A stretch of 64,000 bases of DNA from CAYRFF01 sp964423575 (GTDB lineage Bacteria; Bacteroidota; Bacteroidia; Chitinophagales; Saprospiraceae), in contig CAYRFF010000012.1 in NCBI GenBank assembly GCA_964423575.1, positions 1 through 64,000 of the forward strand, given 5' to 3'. How positions within the stretch are numbered: the stretch's first letter is position 1; each line of letters opens with the position of its first letter. Shown here piece by piece: positions 8,417 to 17,917 of this stretch. The position numbers and the translations under genes are program-made. The notes below the pieces were generated by a model. That model made no database searches. It worked only from the letters and a program-made list of their open reading frames with translations, and had not been told where the DNA came from.

Positions 8417-9823
8417 ATGTTAAAAGAAAATCAGTTAACTAGAAAGGACGGCTATATCGCAGTAGGAGTATTGTTTATACTACTGACTCTGGCAATCGCA
8501 TATATGAAGCTACGCATGCTTTATATGGACGCATCCTTTATGCTGATCAATTTTGTCAATGCAGGCTATCCTATGATTCAGGAGCATCGCTATGGTTCCA
8601 TCATCACCCAGATGTGGCCTTGGTTGGGGGCAGAAATGGGAATCTCGTTAACAGGCCTAATGCACATGTATAATGCCTCATTTAACCTGTTTTATCTCAC
8701 TGTCGGAGCACTACTTGTTTTTAAATGGAAAGAATACGGCCTGGCGATATTACTCGCCTTATACTTCACATTAATGGCGGGAAGTACTTTTTACTGGACC
8801 AATAACGAAATCCATCAGGCAATGGGTTGGACCTTTATCTGGTGGGGATTATACCGCTACCAATTAAGAGTAAACCGCTCAATAGGACTAAGGTATACGA
8901 CATTCGGACTGAGTGGAATTATGGCCGCAATGACACATCCTCTCATAGTTCCTATAATGATTTTCATCTGGCTATTTGAGATTTTATCTGATATTAAAGC
9001 TCAAGGCAAATATCGAGAGATAATTATTTTTTCTTTACTCTTATCACTAGGAATCGGCCTGCGAGTTTTCTTCAGTTTTTATGCAGGCTGGTACGACCAG
9101 GACAAGATTTCAACAGTCCAATCAGGTTTATTGACATCTCCCCTTGCCCTATTTAAAAAGCCTCTTGCCTCCGCTCTCATAAGCAAATATCTAGGTAGCC
9201 TTATAGGTGCAACAATGTTTTTCCTGACTTCATTTTTCCTTCTGGTGCACAAAAGGAAATACATTCTACTGGCAGCATACCTTGGAATTATCCTGGCTTA
9301 TCATCTGTTGTTTCTAGCAGCATTTGATAACTGGGTTGACTTTTATTCCGTCAGCGAATTAATTCCCTTGACTATCATTTATGCCCTACCGACAATTTAT
9401 TATGCTCCGCAATTGGTGGATAAACGTATTATAAGCACTGCTCTCCTGGCTATTTTTGCCCTTTGCATTCTTATAATATACCAGGCTGCTGAACCATATA
9501 AATTAAGACTGGAAAAGACTACGACATACCTGGAACAAATGCGATCATCAGATATGACAAAGGCATTAATTGTGGAAGATGAAACACATGCTGATACATA
9601 TATAATGACCTGGGCGCTTCCTTCAGAATCATTACTGACTTCCCTTACTTCGGAAGATGGTATTGCGAGGACTTTCAAAATAATTCCCGCAGCAGATACT
9701 ACGGCTTTCCTTCAGACTCCGGCCAATCATTTTCTGGATTGCTTTAAGGAAGTTCCTATTGATGAGATGAATCTAAAATACTTCCCGTTGGATTCTACGG
9801 ACAATTACAGAATATTAAAATAA
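8417..9823 (+). CDS. Polytopic membrane protein, function unknown
   Basis: 468 residues with about ten hydrophobic segments, beginning at GYIAVGVLFILLTLAIAYM (residues 12-30) and ending near IISTALLAIFALCILIIY (about 340-357), followed by a soluble tail of about 100 residues. An early loop contains YMDASFMLINFVN. This layout of many segments with an acidic first loop and a C-terminal soluble part resembles GT-C type glycosyltransferases, but I see no decisive motif. Neighbours give no clue. I do not recognise the family. Confidence 0.6.
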   Translation: MLKENQLTRKDGYIAVGVLFILLTLAIAYMKLRMLYMDASFMLINFVNAGYPMIQEHRYGSIITQMWPWLGAEMGISLTGLMHMYNASFNLFYLTVGALLVFKWKEYGLAILLALYFTLMAGSTFYWTNNEIHQAMGWTFIWWGLYRYQLRVNRSIGLRYTTFGLSGIMAAMTHPLIVPIMIFIWLFEILSDIKAQGKYREIIIFSLLLSLGIGLRVFFSFYAGWYDQDKISTVQSGLLTSPLALFKKPLASALISKYLGSLIGATMFFLTSFFLLVHKRKYILLAAYLGIILAYHLLFLAAFDNWVDFYSVSELIPLTIIYALPTIYYAPQLVDKRIISTALLAIFALCILIIYQAAEPYKLRLEKTTTYLEQMRSSDMTKALIVEDETHADTYIMTWALPSESLLTSLTSEDGIARTFKIIPAADTTAFLQTPANHFLDCFKEVPIDEMNLKYFPLDSTDNYRILK

Positions 9824-9919
9824 ATCCTGTTTAATCGCGTATTAGAGATAAGGGAAGTAAATTTCACATTCTTTTAATTTTTTATCTTTATATCTTAAAA
9901 CAAGAAAACAATTATTTCT

Positions 9920-10597
9920 ATGGTGTTAATCGTGGAAGATGACAAAGTCCTGAGTAAGAACATCCATACTGCTCTGAGTGCAGAATCTATCCCATCGGAA
10001 ACTGTCTTCGATGGTGCGCTTGCTGAGCGGATGCTGCGTCAGAATAATTATGATTGCGTCATTCTCGATGTCAATTTACCGGGCAAAAACGGTTTTGATC
10101 TCTGTCGTGAGTTCAGGGCTTACAATAAGGAGACGCCCGTACTTATGCTTACCGCATTCAGCGAACTCGAAGATAAAGTGCAGGGATTTGATAGTGGTGC
10201 TGATGATTATCTTACCAAGCCATTTTATATGCGCGAATTGATTCTGCGCGTCAATTCATTGATAAAACGATCCGGATATTCTACATCAGATGAAGGCACT
10301 AAAAATCTGACCGCTGACGATTTGGTAATAACGCCGTCCACCAGAGAAGTAAGTCGACAGGGGCAATCGATTTCACTTACGCCGAGAGAATATCAGATTC
10401 TTAAAAAACTAGTTGAGAATAAGAGTGAAATCGTTTCCAAAGACGACCTGATCAAAGAAATATGGGGCAGCTCATTTGCCACAACAACCAATACTATAGA
10501 AGTCTATATCAATTTCCTTAGAAATAAAATAGATAAGCCATTTGGAAAAAACAGTATCCGCACCAAAGTCGGATATGGATATTATTTTGAGTCATAA
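9920..10597 (+). CDS. OmpR-family response regulator, CusR/CopR-like
   Basis: 225 residues. The receiver domain has acidic residues D7/D8, phospho-acceptor D50 (VILDVNLPGKNG), T78 and K100 (DYLTKPF). A winged-helix output domain covers about 128-224 (SLTPREYQILKKL, TIEVYINFLRNKID, IRTKVGYGYYF). The stop and the ATG of the kinase gene share one base, so the pair is translationally coupled. The efflux genes follow on the same strand, so it very likely controls them in response to a metal ion; the metal itself is not evident. Confidence 0.92.
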   Translation: MVLIVEDDKVLSKNIHTALSAESIPSETVFDGALAERMLRQNNYDCVILDVNLPGKNGFDLCREFRAYNKETPVLMLTAFSELEDKVQGFDSGADDYLTKPFYMRELILRVNSLIKRSGYSTSDEGTKNLTADDLVITPSTREVSRQGQSISLTPREYQILKKLVENKSEIVSKDDLIKEIWGSSFATTTNTIEVYINFLRNKIDKPFGKNSIRTKVGYGYYFES

Positions 10598-12000
10598 TGA
10601 AGATTAAGAACAGAATATTACTTTATTTTTCTTCAACTGTTATTCTCTTAACAGGAATCTTCCTCATTCTTATTTTCTGGTTATTTTCAGAATACCGAGA
10701 GGAGTCCTTCCAGCAGCTGCAGAAAGAAAAAGCTCAATATACCGTAAAATTATTGGTCGAATTCGAGGAAATGAGTCAGGATCTCGCCCATCTGATGGAT
10801 GAATTGACCATTCATGACTTTTACGATGAAAAGATGCTGATTTACGATAGCAATAAAAGATTAATCTTTTCAAGTATTGACGATTTGGCTATACTGAAAT
10901 CAGAAGAAATACTGAGTGATTTATCTCCTCAACGCAACTGGATTGAGACCAAGGAAGATGACTACGATGTCGTAGGTCTATATATTCTCTCCGGCGGAAA
11001 AGATTATTACGCTATCAGTAAAGCACTTGATGACTCAGGATATTCCAAGTTAAATTTTCTTAGGAATGTTCTATTTGCAATATTTCTGGCCATGTCGATT
11101 ATCGTCTATTTTGTATCGCGTCTTTTGGCAGAAAAAATCTCTAAGCCGCTTGCAAGTCTTGCGACTAAAATAACTCAATACAATCTCGAAGACGGAGAAC
11201 TTCCCCATGTAAGCCAGGAATCGACTTCAAGCGAAGTGCAGAACCTCACCATAAAATTCAACCAGCTTCTCTCCAGGACTAAGGAAGCATTTACTTTCCA
11301 AAAACACACGATTCAACACATCTCCCACGAACTTAAAACCCCGGTTGCCGTACTGGTCTCGGAACTTGAAAGGATCCGCAATAACACCATGGATGCACAG
11401 ACAGCTTCTGAACTAGACTTGCAGATTACACGATCGCGAGAACTTGGCAATATTATCGATGTCCTTCTGGAGGTTTCAAAGATAGAATCCAGTTCTCCCG
11501 TAAACACCGAGAATCTGCGTATTGATGAACTCGTATTTGAATTGATTCAACGCATTCACGTCTTACGCCCCGACTTTCACTTCCACGTTAGTTATAATAT
11601 GGAATCACCGGACGCAGCAGAACTTACGGCCACGGTCCATGAGAGCCTTATCCGTCAGGTATTTCTTAACCTGCTGACAAATGCAACTGAATATGGCACC
11701 GGAAATACTGCAGATGTCGTATTTGACAATACAGATCCGTCTCAACTTAAAGTCAGAATTTCCAATCCCGGTCCTGCGATAGAAAAAGATGAAGAAAAAT
11801 TCCTTTACAGTGTCTTTTTCCGAGGTAACAATAGCAAAGGCAGACATGGTTTTGGCCTTGGTCTAGCATTTTCCAAGAAGATCCTGGACATCTTTGAGGG
11901 CGATATCCAGTATTCCTATTCGACCGATGGAATCAATGAATTTCTAGTCAGCCTGCCACATATTCGCCAAAAGCAAACCGAAAGTCTTAAACTAAATTAG
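10597..12000 (+). CDS. Sensor histidine kinase of the metal-efflux locus
   Basis: 467 residues. Transmembrane segment 1 is at about 8-30, then a periplasmic sensor of about 120 residues, transmembrane segment 2 near 152-175 (FAIFLAMSIIVYFV), a HAMP linker, and HisKA with phospho-acceptor H244 in ISHELKTP. The ATPase domain has an N-box (NLLTNATEYG) and G-box (HGFGLGLAFSKK). The periplasmic domain has no obvious His/Met/Cys cluster for metal binding. It overlaps the regulator gene by one base and is followed after 135 bases by the efflux operon. Confidence 0.92.
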   Translation: MKIKNRILLYFSSTVILLTGIFLILIFWLFSEYREESFQQLQKEKAQYTVKLLVEFEEMSQDLAHLMDELTIHDFYDEKMLIYDSNKRLIFSSIDDLAILKSEEILSDLSPQRNWIETKEDDYDVVGLYILSGGKDYYAISKALDDSGYSKLNFLRNVLFAIFLAMSIIVYFVSRLLAEKISKPLASLATKITQYNLEDGELPHVSQESTSSEVQNLTIKFNQLLSRTKEAFTFQKHTIQHISHELKTPVAVLVSELERIRNNTMDAQTASELDLQITRSRELGNIIDVLLEVSKIESSSPVNTENLRIDELVFELIQRIHVLRPDFHFHVSYNMESPDAAELTATVHESLIRQVFLNLLTNATEYGTGNTADVVFDNTDPSQLKVRISNPGPAIEKDEEKFLYSVFFRGNNSKGRHGFGLGLAFSKKILDIFEGDIQYSYSTDGINEFLVSLPHIRQKQTESLKLN

Positions 12001-12052
12001 ATATTCCACTCTATACAACTCAGCTGCTTTACTCCCTATTAACATTTCCCCT

Positions 12053-12091
12053 TTTTAAGCATAATTTTATCCATTTTAAGGGAATTTTAAG
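12053..12091 (+). promoter_or_regulatory. Candidate operator: three TTTTAAG direct repeats
   Basis: TTTTAAG occurs at 12053-12059, 12074-12080 and 12085-12091. The spacings are 21 and 11 bases, that is two and one helical turns, a common layout for OmpR-type regulators. The array lies 45 bases before the efflux operon and just after the two-component genes. No footprint or homologous site supports it yet. Confidence 0.4.
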
Positions 12092-12135
12092 CTTGTTCTT
12101 GATTTCTTCGCAGCTTGAAAAATCAGACTTACTGC

Positions 12136-13437
12136 ATGAAGAACTCATTTGCATTTATCTTATTCGCAATCTTAGCTTTCGCAAATGCTAAAGCCTCAGA
12201 CACTCTGAAACTAAGCAGAACAGAATGTGAAAGCCTGTTTCTTCAAAACAATGGACTGATCCTGGCCGAAAAACTTGGAATATCACAAGCAGAAGCATTG
12301 CTATTACAGGCGCGTCTCCTACCCAATCCCGAGATAAGTATTGAAGAAGTAAACCTATGGACAACGAGTTCCGGCACCAACAACCCCAATTATTTCGGTG
12401 ATGAACTACCGCCCATTTTCGGCAAATTCGGAAAGAACATGCAACTCAGCTTTAATTTGGAACAATTAATTGAAACAGCAGGAAAGAGAAGACTCAGAAT
12501 CTCAATAGGCAAACAGGAAATACAACATGCAGAAGCACAATATGAAGAAATACTCAGGGAACTCTTGATAGATTTCAGGAACAACCTCACAGATTGGCAA
12601 TATCTACGGCGTCAGATTGAATTCCATCAATTCCACTACAACAGCCTGCTCAATATCATTCAACTGATGGAAACCAGAGCACAGGAAGGCATAATTACCA
12701 AGGAAGATCCGATACGATTAAAAATATCAGCGCTTGAACTAAAGAAAGAAATCCATGCACTTGAAACTGATTTGCGAGAAGCAGAAAAGGAGTTAAAAAT
12801 TAATATGCATATCCCGACAAATCAACAAGTTCTAATCGAAGATATACAGTACGACAGAAGTCATTTACCCATGGAGATTCCCGATGTAAACCTCCTAATT
12901 GAAATAGCTAAGGAGCATCGGCCGGACATAAAACAAGCCCGCACTACAGAACAGATTATGCATACTACCTATCTCCTTGAAAAAGCACAGAAGGCACCTG
13001 ATTTAAACTTAAAAGCCCATTATGAGCGAGGCGGCTTCTTCCACAACTTCCTAGGAATAGGAATCGGGCTTGAGCTCCCGCTCTTCGATAGAAATCAGGG
13101 AAACATCAAGCATGCAAAAATCGCGCATTCGCAGGCTAAATTACTCAGTATTCACCTGGAATCGGCAATAGATAAGGAAATTTTATATGCCAGAGAACAA
13201 TTGATTCAATCCGTAAGAATTTTATCCGATCCAGAGTCGGATTTTGACGAAGAAATCGATGAATTATATCGCAGATATACAGAGCAATTTAAACAAAGAA
13301 ACATCTCATTACTACAATACAATGACTTTACTGCAGCCTGGCTTGACCATAAAATCATAGGCCTGGAAACTGCAATGGAAGTCCATAAAAATATTGATTA
13401 TCTCAATTTCCTTATAGGAGAAGACCTGATAAAATAA
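12136..13437 (+). CDS. TolC-family outer-membrane efflux channel (CusC/CzcC-like)
   Basis: From the ATG at 12136 the protein has 433 residues and a clean signal peptide (core FAFILFAILAFANA, cleavage near AKA-S). A TTG at 12115 would add seven residues before that and is less likely. The two long helical repeats of outer-membrane efflux proteins are visible: LSRTECESLFLQNN, LLQARLLPNPEIS and YEEILRELLIDFRNN, then a second set with YLLEKAQKAPDLNLKAHYERG and GLELPLFDRNQG. It is first in a tight operon with the adaptor and RND pump, so it should form the outer-membrane exit of a tripartite metal pump. One 13-mer copy lies inside the signal-peptide codons. Confidence 0.88.
   Translation: MKNSFAFILFAILAFANAKASDTLKLSRTECESLFLQNNGLILAEKLGISQAEALLLQARLLPNPEISIEEVNLWTTSSGTNNPNYFGDELPPIFGKFGKNMQLSFNLEQLIETAGKRRLRISIGKQEIQHAEAQYEEILRELLIDFRNNLTDWQYLRRQIEFHQFHYNSLLNIIQLMETRAQEGIITKEDPIRLKISALELKKEIHALETDLREAEKELKINMHIPTNQQVLIEDIQYDRSHLPMEIPDVNLLIEIAKEHRPDIKQARTTEQIMHTTYLLEKAQKAPDLNLKAHYERGGFFHNFLGIGIGLELPLFDRNQGNIKHAKIAHSQAKLLSIHLESAIDKEILYAREQLIQSVRILSDPESDFDEEIDELYRRYTEQFKQRNISLLQYNDFTAAWLDHKIIGLETAMEVHKNIDYLNFLIGEDLIK
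12175..12187 (+). repeat. 13-mer GCTTYCGCAAATG, exact copy 2
   Basis: GCTTTCGCAAATG inside the signal peptide of the TolC-like gene, encoding A-F-A-N. Flanks TTAGC and GCTAA are mirrored. Confidence 0.8.
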
Positions 13438-13447
13438 TCATTTCAAC

Positions 13448-14536
13448 ATGAAAAAACACTTGTATTATTTCTCATTGCTTTTCATTCTTCTCTCCTCCTG
13501 TGGATCTCAGGAAGAAACAGACACTACTATTGCCGGAGATCCTTGTATCGGCGAAGAAATGAAGAAATCCATCACTATTTATACAGTGGAGAAAAAACCC
13601 GTAAGCGATTACATCCATCTCACAGGAATTATTGAAGAAAACCCCGAGGATGTACTGAAATTCCACAGCTTGGTAAACGGAATCGTATCAAATACCTATT
13701 TCTCCCTCGGAGACCAAGTACACAAAGGGCAATTACTTGCAGAAATAAGGAGCGCTGAACTGGCCTCTCTACAAGCAGAAAAACAATCCCTTGAAGTTCA
13801 GATTACGGCAGCAGGAAAGCACCTCGAGACCTTGACTTCACTATTACAGGATGAAATGATAACCCAGCGGGAATGGCAGGAATCCGGAAGCGAACTGGAA
13901 ATACTGAAAGCAGAACGAGAAATGGTTTTATCTCATCTCAGCCTTTACAGTGCAAGTACAGAAAAAGGAGTGTTTCAAATTAAAGCACCTGCAAGCGGTT
14001 ATATTACCGAAAAGAAGATAAGACCGGGCTGGCAAATTAACGACTCGGAAGAAGCACTATTTGTCATCTCAGACTTAAATGAAGTATGGGTGATGGCTGA
14101 CATCTACGCCTCCAATGTCCGTCACATAGAGGCAGGCATGGACGTAGAAGTAAGTACAATCGCTGAGCCATATAAACTCATACCGGGAAAAATTGCTCAG
14201 ATTACACGTACAATGGATTCAGAAAACCGCGTATTGAAAGCGAGAATCCCACTTGCCAATACTGCAGCAGAATTGCAACCCGGAATGCTGGCAGATATAC
14301 GCGTTTTAAAATCAGAAAAGAGTATGGCATTGGCAGTGCCTGAAGAAGCGCTCATTTTTTACGACAACCGCCACTATGTAGTTGTCTACTATGACGATTG
14401 CAAGATCGATATAAGAGAAGTCACTCCACTGAGCGAAAATGGAGAATTAGCTTTTATACAGCAGGGTCTTGAAGAGGGCGAAAAAATAATCGCCGGGAAT
14501 CCCCTACTCCTCTTTGAGAAAATCCGTCATCAATAA
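13448..14536 (+). CDS. RND efflux periplasmic adaptor lipoprotein (CusB/CzcB-like)
   Basis: 362 residues with a lipoprotein signal peptide and lipobox LSSC (Cys near residue 18). The membrane-fusion layout is clear: a first lipoyl-like half (IVSNTYFSLGDQVHKGQLL), a helical hairpin (LASLQAEKQSLEVQITAAGK onward), a second half (IKAPASGYITEKKIRPG), and beta-barrel and proximal domains (VWVMADIYASNV, PGMLADIRVL). It starts ten bases after the channel gene and ends 19 bases before the pump gene. Confidence 0.9.
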   Translation: MKKHLYYFSLLFILLSSCGSQEETDTTIAGDPCIGEEMKKSITIYTVEKKPVSDYIHLTGIIEENPEDVLKFHSLVNGIVSNTYFSLGDQVHKGQLLAEIRSAELASLQAEKQSLEVQITAAGKHLETLTSLLQDEMITQREWQESGSELEILKAEREMVLSHLSLYSASTEKGVFQIKAPASGYITEKKIRPGWQINDSEEALFVISDLNEVWVMADIYASNVRHIEAGMDVEVSTIAEPYKLIPGKIAQITRTMDSENRVLKARIPLANTAAELQPGMLADIRVLKSEKSMALAVPEEALIFYDNRHYVVVYYDDCKIDIREVTPLSENGELAFIQQGLEEGEKIIAGNPLLLFEKIRHQ

Positions 14537-14555
14537 CCTATAACAAAGAACTTCC

Positions 14556-17500
14556 ATGAAAAATCTGGTTCAAGGTATCGTTGCATTCTCTCTGAAAAAC
14601 CATATAATCGTGTTTTTCCTTACCTTTTTATTATTGGTAGCAGGAGTTTACAGCTATATCCACACTCCGATTGAAGCCTTTCCGGACGTTACCAATACGC
14701 GTGCAAGAGTAATTACGCAATGGCCGGGACGCAGTGCAGAAGAAGTCGAGAAATTTGTGACGCTTCCGATAATGAAGGAGTTAAACACCATTCCCAGAAA
14801 GACAGAAGTGCGCTCCATTTCTCTTTTTGGTTTATCCGTTGTTACGGTGATATTTGAAGATGATGTAGACGACTTTTACGCTCAACAATACGGAGCCAAT
14901 AGAATGCAGGCAGTAGATTTGCCGGAAGGCGCACATGCAGAAAACGAACCTCCCTCAGGAGCAACCGGTGAAATTTTCCGCTATGTGATAATGAGTGATC
15001 GCCCCATCAAGGAATTAACGGCACTGCAAGACTGGGTTATCGAGCGTGAACTCGTCGCTGTACCCGGCGTTGCAGATGTGGTAAGCTTCGGGGGAGAAGA
15101 AAAAATCTACGAAATAAAGATTCATCCGACTCAACTCGCCCATTATGATCTTTCGCCCCTGGATTTATTTGAAGCAGTTGCCAAGAGCAATATCAATGTC
15201 GGCGGCGATGTCATTGAAAGAGGAAGTCAGGCTTATGTCGTACGTGGTGTAGGTTTACTTGACAGTAAGGAAGATATTGAAAATATCCTGATTACAGTAA
15301 AAGGCACAACGCCCATTCTAGTAAAACACGTTGCAGATGTACATATTTCTGCCAAGCCCCGACTCGGACAAGTTGCATATCAGGATAATGACGACGTAGT
15401 GCAGGGAATTGTCGTAATGCTCAGAGGAGAAAATCCGGGAGAAGTGATTGAAAGTCTCAAGAAAAAAATCACTGAACTTAATGAACGCATTCTGCCGGAC
15501 GATGTGAAAATTAAACCGATTCTCGATCGCACCACTCTCGTAGAAGCTACGGTAAAAACGGTAAGTACTAATCTACTGGAAGGGATCTTGCTGGTGTCCA
15601 TTATCGTCTTCATCTTCCTGTTTAACTGGCGCACCACTCTGATTGTCGCTTCCGTTATTCCGCTTTCCTTCCTGTTTGCAATTATCCTATTAAGAATTCA
15701 AGGCCTTCCGGCAAATTTAATATCCATGGGATCTATAGATTTTGGACTACTGCTGGAAGGGACTCTCGTCGTCGTGGAAGCAGTATTTGTAGGTATGGTC
15801 AGAAAAGCCAATCAAATCGGAATGTATAGATTTAACCGCATGAGTAAATCGGGTCTAATCTATCATCATGCAGGAAAAGTAGCTCCATATATAGTCTTTG
15901 CACAATTGATTCTGATTGTAGCACTATTCCCCATCTTTTCATTCCAGAAAGTAGAAGGAAAGATGTTTTCACCTCTTGCTTTCACCCTCGGATATGCGCT
16001 TCTCGGTTCACTCATCCTGAGCATCACTTATGTGCCTGCACTCATGAAAGTCATGATGACAAAGAATATCAGGGAAAGGAAAAATATCATCTCTTCTTTC
16101 TTTCACAAATCTATGTTTTTCCTTTTCAGACTCACTGACAAATGGAAACGCATTACCATTGCTGCCTTTTTACTTCTTCTTGCAATAAGCGGCTATAAAT
16201 TTATGAATCACGGAACGGAATTCATCCCAAAATTAAATGAAGGTGCCCTATACGTCCGCGCCACCTTACCCAATAGCATTAACCTGGAAGAATCCGTTAA
16301 AATATCCAAGGAAATCCGACAGATGATCATGGAATATCCAGAGGTGAAATTTGTCCTGACACAGACCGGACGACCCAATGACGGCACGGACCCCACGGGA
16401 TTCTTCAATAATGAATTTCATATTGAACTACTACCGGAAAAGCAATGGGAACGTAAAATAAGTAAGGATGAAATCACTGACGAATTACGCGAGCGTTTAC
16501 TTGCAGGATATCCGGGCACAGTTTTCAGCTTCAGTCAGCCGATTCAGGATAATGTGGAGGAATTTGTGGCCGGAGTGAAAAGCTCACTTGTCGTAAAAAT
16601 CTACGGTGACAACCTGGTAGATCTGGAGCATTATGCCGACCAGGTAGCAGATGCAATCCGACCTGTAGAGGGAATTGAAGACTTGAACGTCTACAGGAAT
16701 ATCGGCCTACCTGAACTGGTTATTCAGCTACACGATCATAAGCTTGCACGTTATGCGGTAGATATTGCCGATGCACAGACTGTTATAGAAATGGCTATCG
16801 GAGGGCGTTCCGCGACCCAGTTCTATGAAAATGAACGGATCTTTGATGTACGCATCCGCTTTGCCAAGGAATATCGCGATTCCAAGGACAAAATCAAAGA
16901 GATCCTGATTCCTACCATGGACGGCCGTAAAGTCCCCTTGAAAGAGATTGCCAGTATAGACTACGTTACAGGGCCCACATTTATCTATCGCGACGGCAGC
17001 AGTCGATATATCGCAATAGGATTCAGTGTTGAAGGTAGAGACTTGGGAAGCACGATAGCAGAGGCCAAGGCACTTGTTGAAGAACATGTCAATCTCCCGA
17101 CTGCCAATCACATGGTCTGGGCCGGTGAATTTGAAAGTAAGGAACGAGCAAGCAAGCAATTAACGCTTATTGTACCGGCAGTGCTGTTACTCATTCTATT
17201 CTTATTGTATTTCAACTTTGGCACCGTAAAAGACACGCTTATCGCAGCAAGCACAATCCCCTATGCTTTTATAGGAGGCTATCTCTCTCTGTGGATTACC
17301 GGAACAATCTTTGGGATATCAGCAGGAATCGGGTTTATAATTCTCTTTGGCGTAAACACCATCAACTCCATCTTACTCATCGCAGCGATGAAAGAACGTA
17401 TGCGAAAAATGGACATCGGCCTTGCAATAACCGATGCTGTCCACAGCCGTATCAGGCAGATAGTAATGATTGCGCTCATGGGCTCCATGGGATTATTCCC

Positions 17501-17648
17501 TGCTGCCCTCTCCACCGGCATGGGTTCTGAAATCCAGAAACCACTGGCAATTATGATTGTCGGAGGATTATTAGTCTGTATGATTCTCGCCCTCACTGTA
17601 CTCCCTCAAGTCTTTTATTATGCATACAGAAAGAAAACAACTGAGTAA
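14556..17648 (+). CDS. CusA/CzcA-type heavy-metal RND efflux pump
   Basis: 1030 residues, the usual length of heavy-metal RND transporters, with twelve membrane segments in two sets of six and two large periplasmic loops. Family marks are TPIEAFPDVTN and TQWPGRSAEEVE near the N-terminus and IDFGLLLEGTLVVVEAVF in membrane segment 4. That segment carries the proton-relay acids at about D395, E401 and E408. The middle one is Asp in CzcA/CusA (DGA) and Glu here. The metal (Cu/Ag or Zn/Co/Cd) cannot be fixed from these motifs. It is third in the operon and is followed by a TonB-dependent receptor. Confidence 0.92.
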   Translation: MKNLVQGIVAFSLKNHIIVFFLTFLLLVAGVYSYIHTPIEAFPDVTNTRARVITQWPGRSAEEVEKFVTLPIMKELNTIPRKTEVRSISLFGLSVVTVIFEDDVDDFYAQQYGANRMQAVDLPEGAHAENEPPSGATGEIFRYVIMSDRPIKELTALQDWVIERELVAVPGVADVVSFGGEEKIYEIKIHPTQLAHYDLSPLDLFEAVAKSNINVGGDVIERGSQAYVVRGVGLLDSKEDIENILITVKGTTPILVKHVADVHISAKPRLGQVAYQDNDDVVQGIVVMLRGENPGEVIESLKKKITELNERILPDDVKIKPILDRTTLVEATVKTVSTNLLEGILLVSIIVFIFLFNWRTTLIVASVIPLSFLFAIILLRIQGLPANLISMGSIDFGLLLEGTLVVVEAVFVGMVRKANQIGMYRFNRMSKSGLIYHHAGKVAPYIVFAQLILIVALFPIFSFQKVEGKMFSPLAFTLGYALLGSLILSITYVPALMKVMMTKNIRERKNIISSFFHKSMFFLFRLTDKWKRITIAAFLLLLAISGYKFMNHGTEFIPKLNEGALYVRATLPNSINLEESVKISKEIRQMIMEYPEVKFVLTQTGRPNDGTDPTGFFNNEFHIELLPEKQWERKISKDEITDELRERLLAGYPGTVFSFSQPIQDNVEEFVAGVKSSLVVKIYGDNLVDLEHYADQVADAIRPVEGIEDLNVYRNIGLPELVIQLHDHKLARYAVDIADAQTVIEMAIGGRSATQFYENERIFDVRIRFAKEYRDSKDKIKEILIPTMDGRKVPLKEIASIDYVTGPTFIYRDGSSRYIAIGFSVEGRDLGSTIAEAKALVEEHVNLPTANHMVWAGEFESKERASKQLTLIVPAVLLLILFLLYFNFGTVKDTLIAASTIPYAFIGGYLSLWITGTIFGISAGIGFIILFGVNTINSILLIAAMKERMRKMDIGLAITDAVHSRIRQIVMIALMGSMGLFPAALSTGMGSEIQKPLAIMIVGGLLVCMILALTVLPQVFYYAYRKKTTE

Positions 17649-17917
17649 TGGAGATTCATAACCAGTTTGTAATGATAGCTTTCGCAAATGTTTGGTAACA
17701 GCTTCAATCCCGAACTTGTGCATTTATAATATTCCAGGGATTTATTAATATGGCATTTTGGAGTTTACTTCGTAAAAATATCTGCCTGCGGCAGATAGCC
17801 CTGCAATTCCACAGGGTTATCGGAGCAATGAAAAAAATGACATTCATAAAAAGAACATTTGAAACCAATATCCCCTCTCCCCCTCAACAAAAACCCACTT
17901 CCACCGTTTTAAAACAC
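17649..17917 (+). promoter_or_regulatory. Leader of the TonB receptor gene with two mutually exclusive hairpins
   Basis: Hairpin 1 pairs TATCTGCC (17779-17786) with GGCAGATA (17790-17797). Hairpin 2 pairs GATAGCCCTG (17794-17803) with CAGGGTTATC (17812-17821; one G-T pair). They share the bases GATA, so full forms of both cannot exist together. The region also holds a 13-mer copy (17678-17690). It might be an attenuator or simply two nested palindromic repeats. Confidence 0.45.
17678..17690 (+). repeat. 13-mer GCTTYCGCAAATG, exact copy 3
   Basis: GCTTTCGCAAATG, intergenic, 30 bases after the RND pump stop. Confidence 0.8.

Noticed and set aside
12115..12135. TTG start for the TolC-like gene
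   Set aside because: The ATG at 12136 directly precedes the signal peptide.
17750..17917. N-terminal extension of the TonB receptor
   Set aside because: The added 56 residues come from palindromic leader sequence and would bury a good signal peptide.
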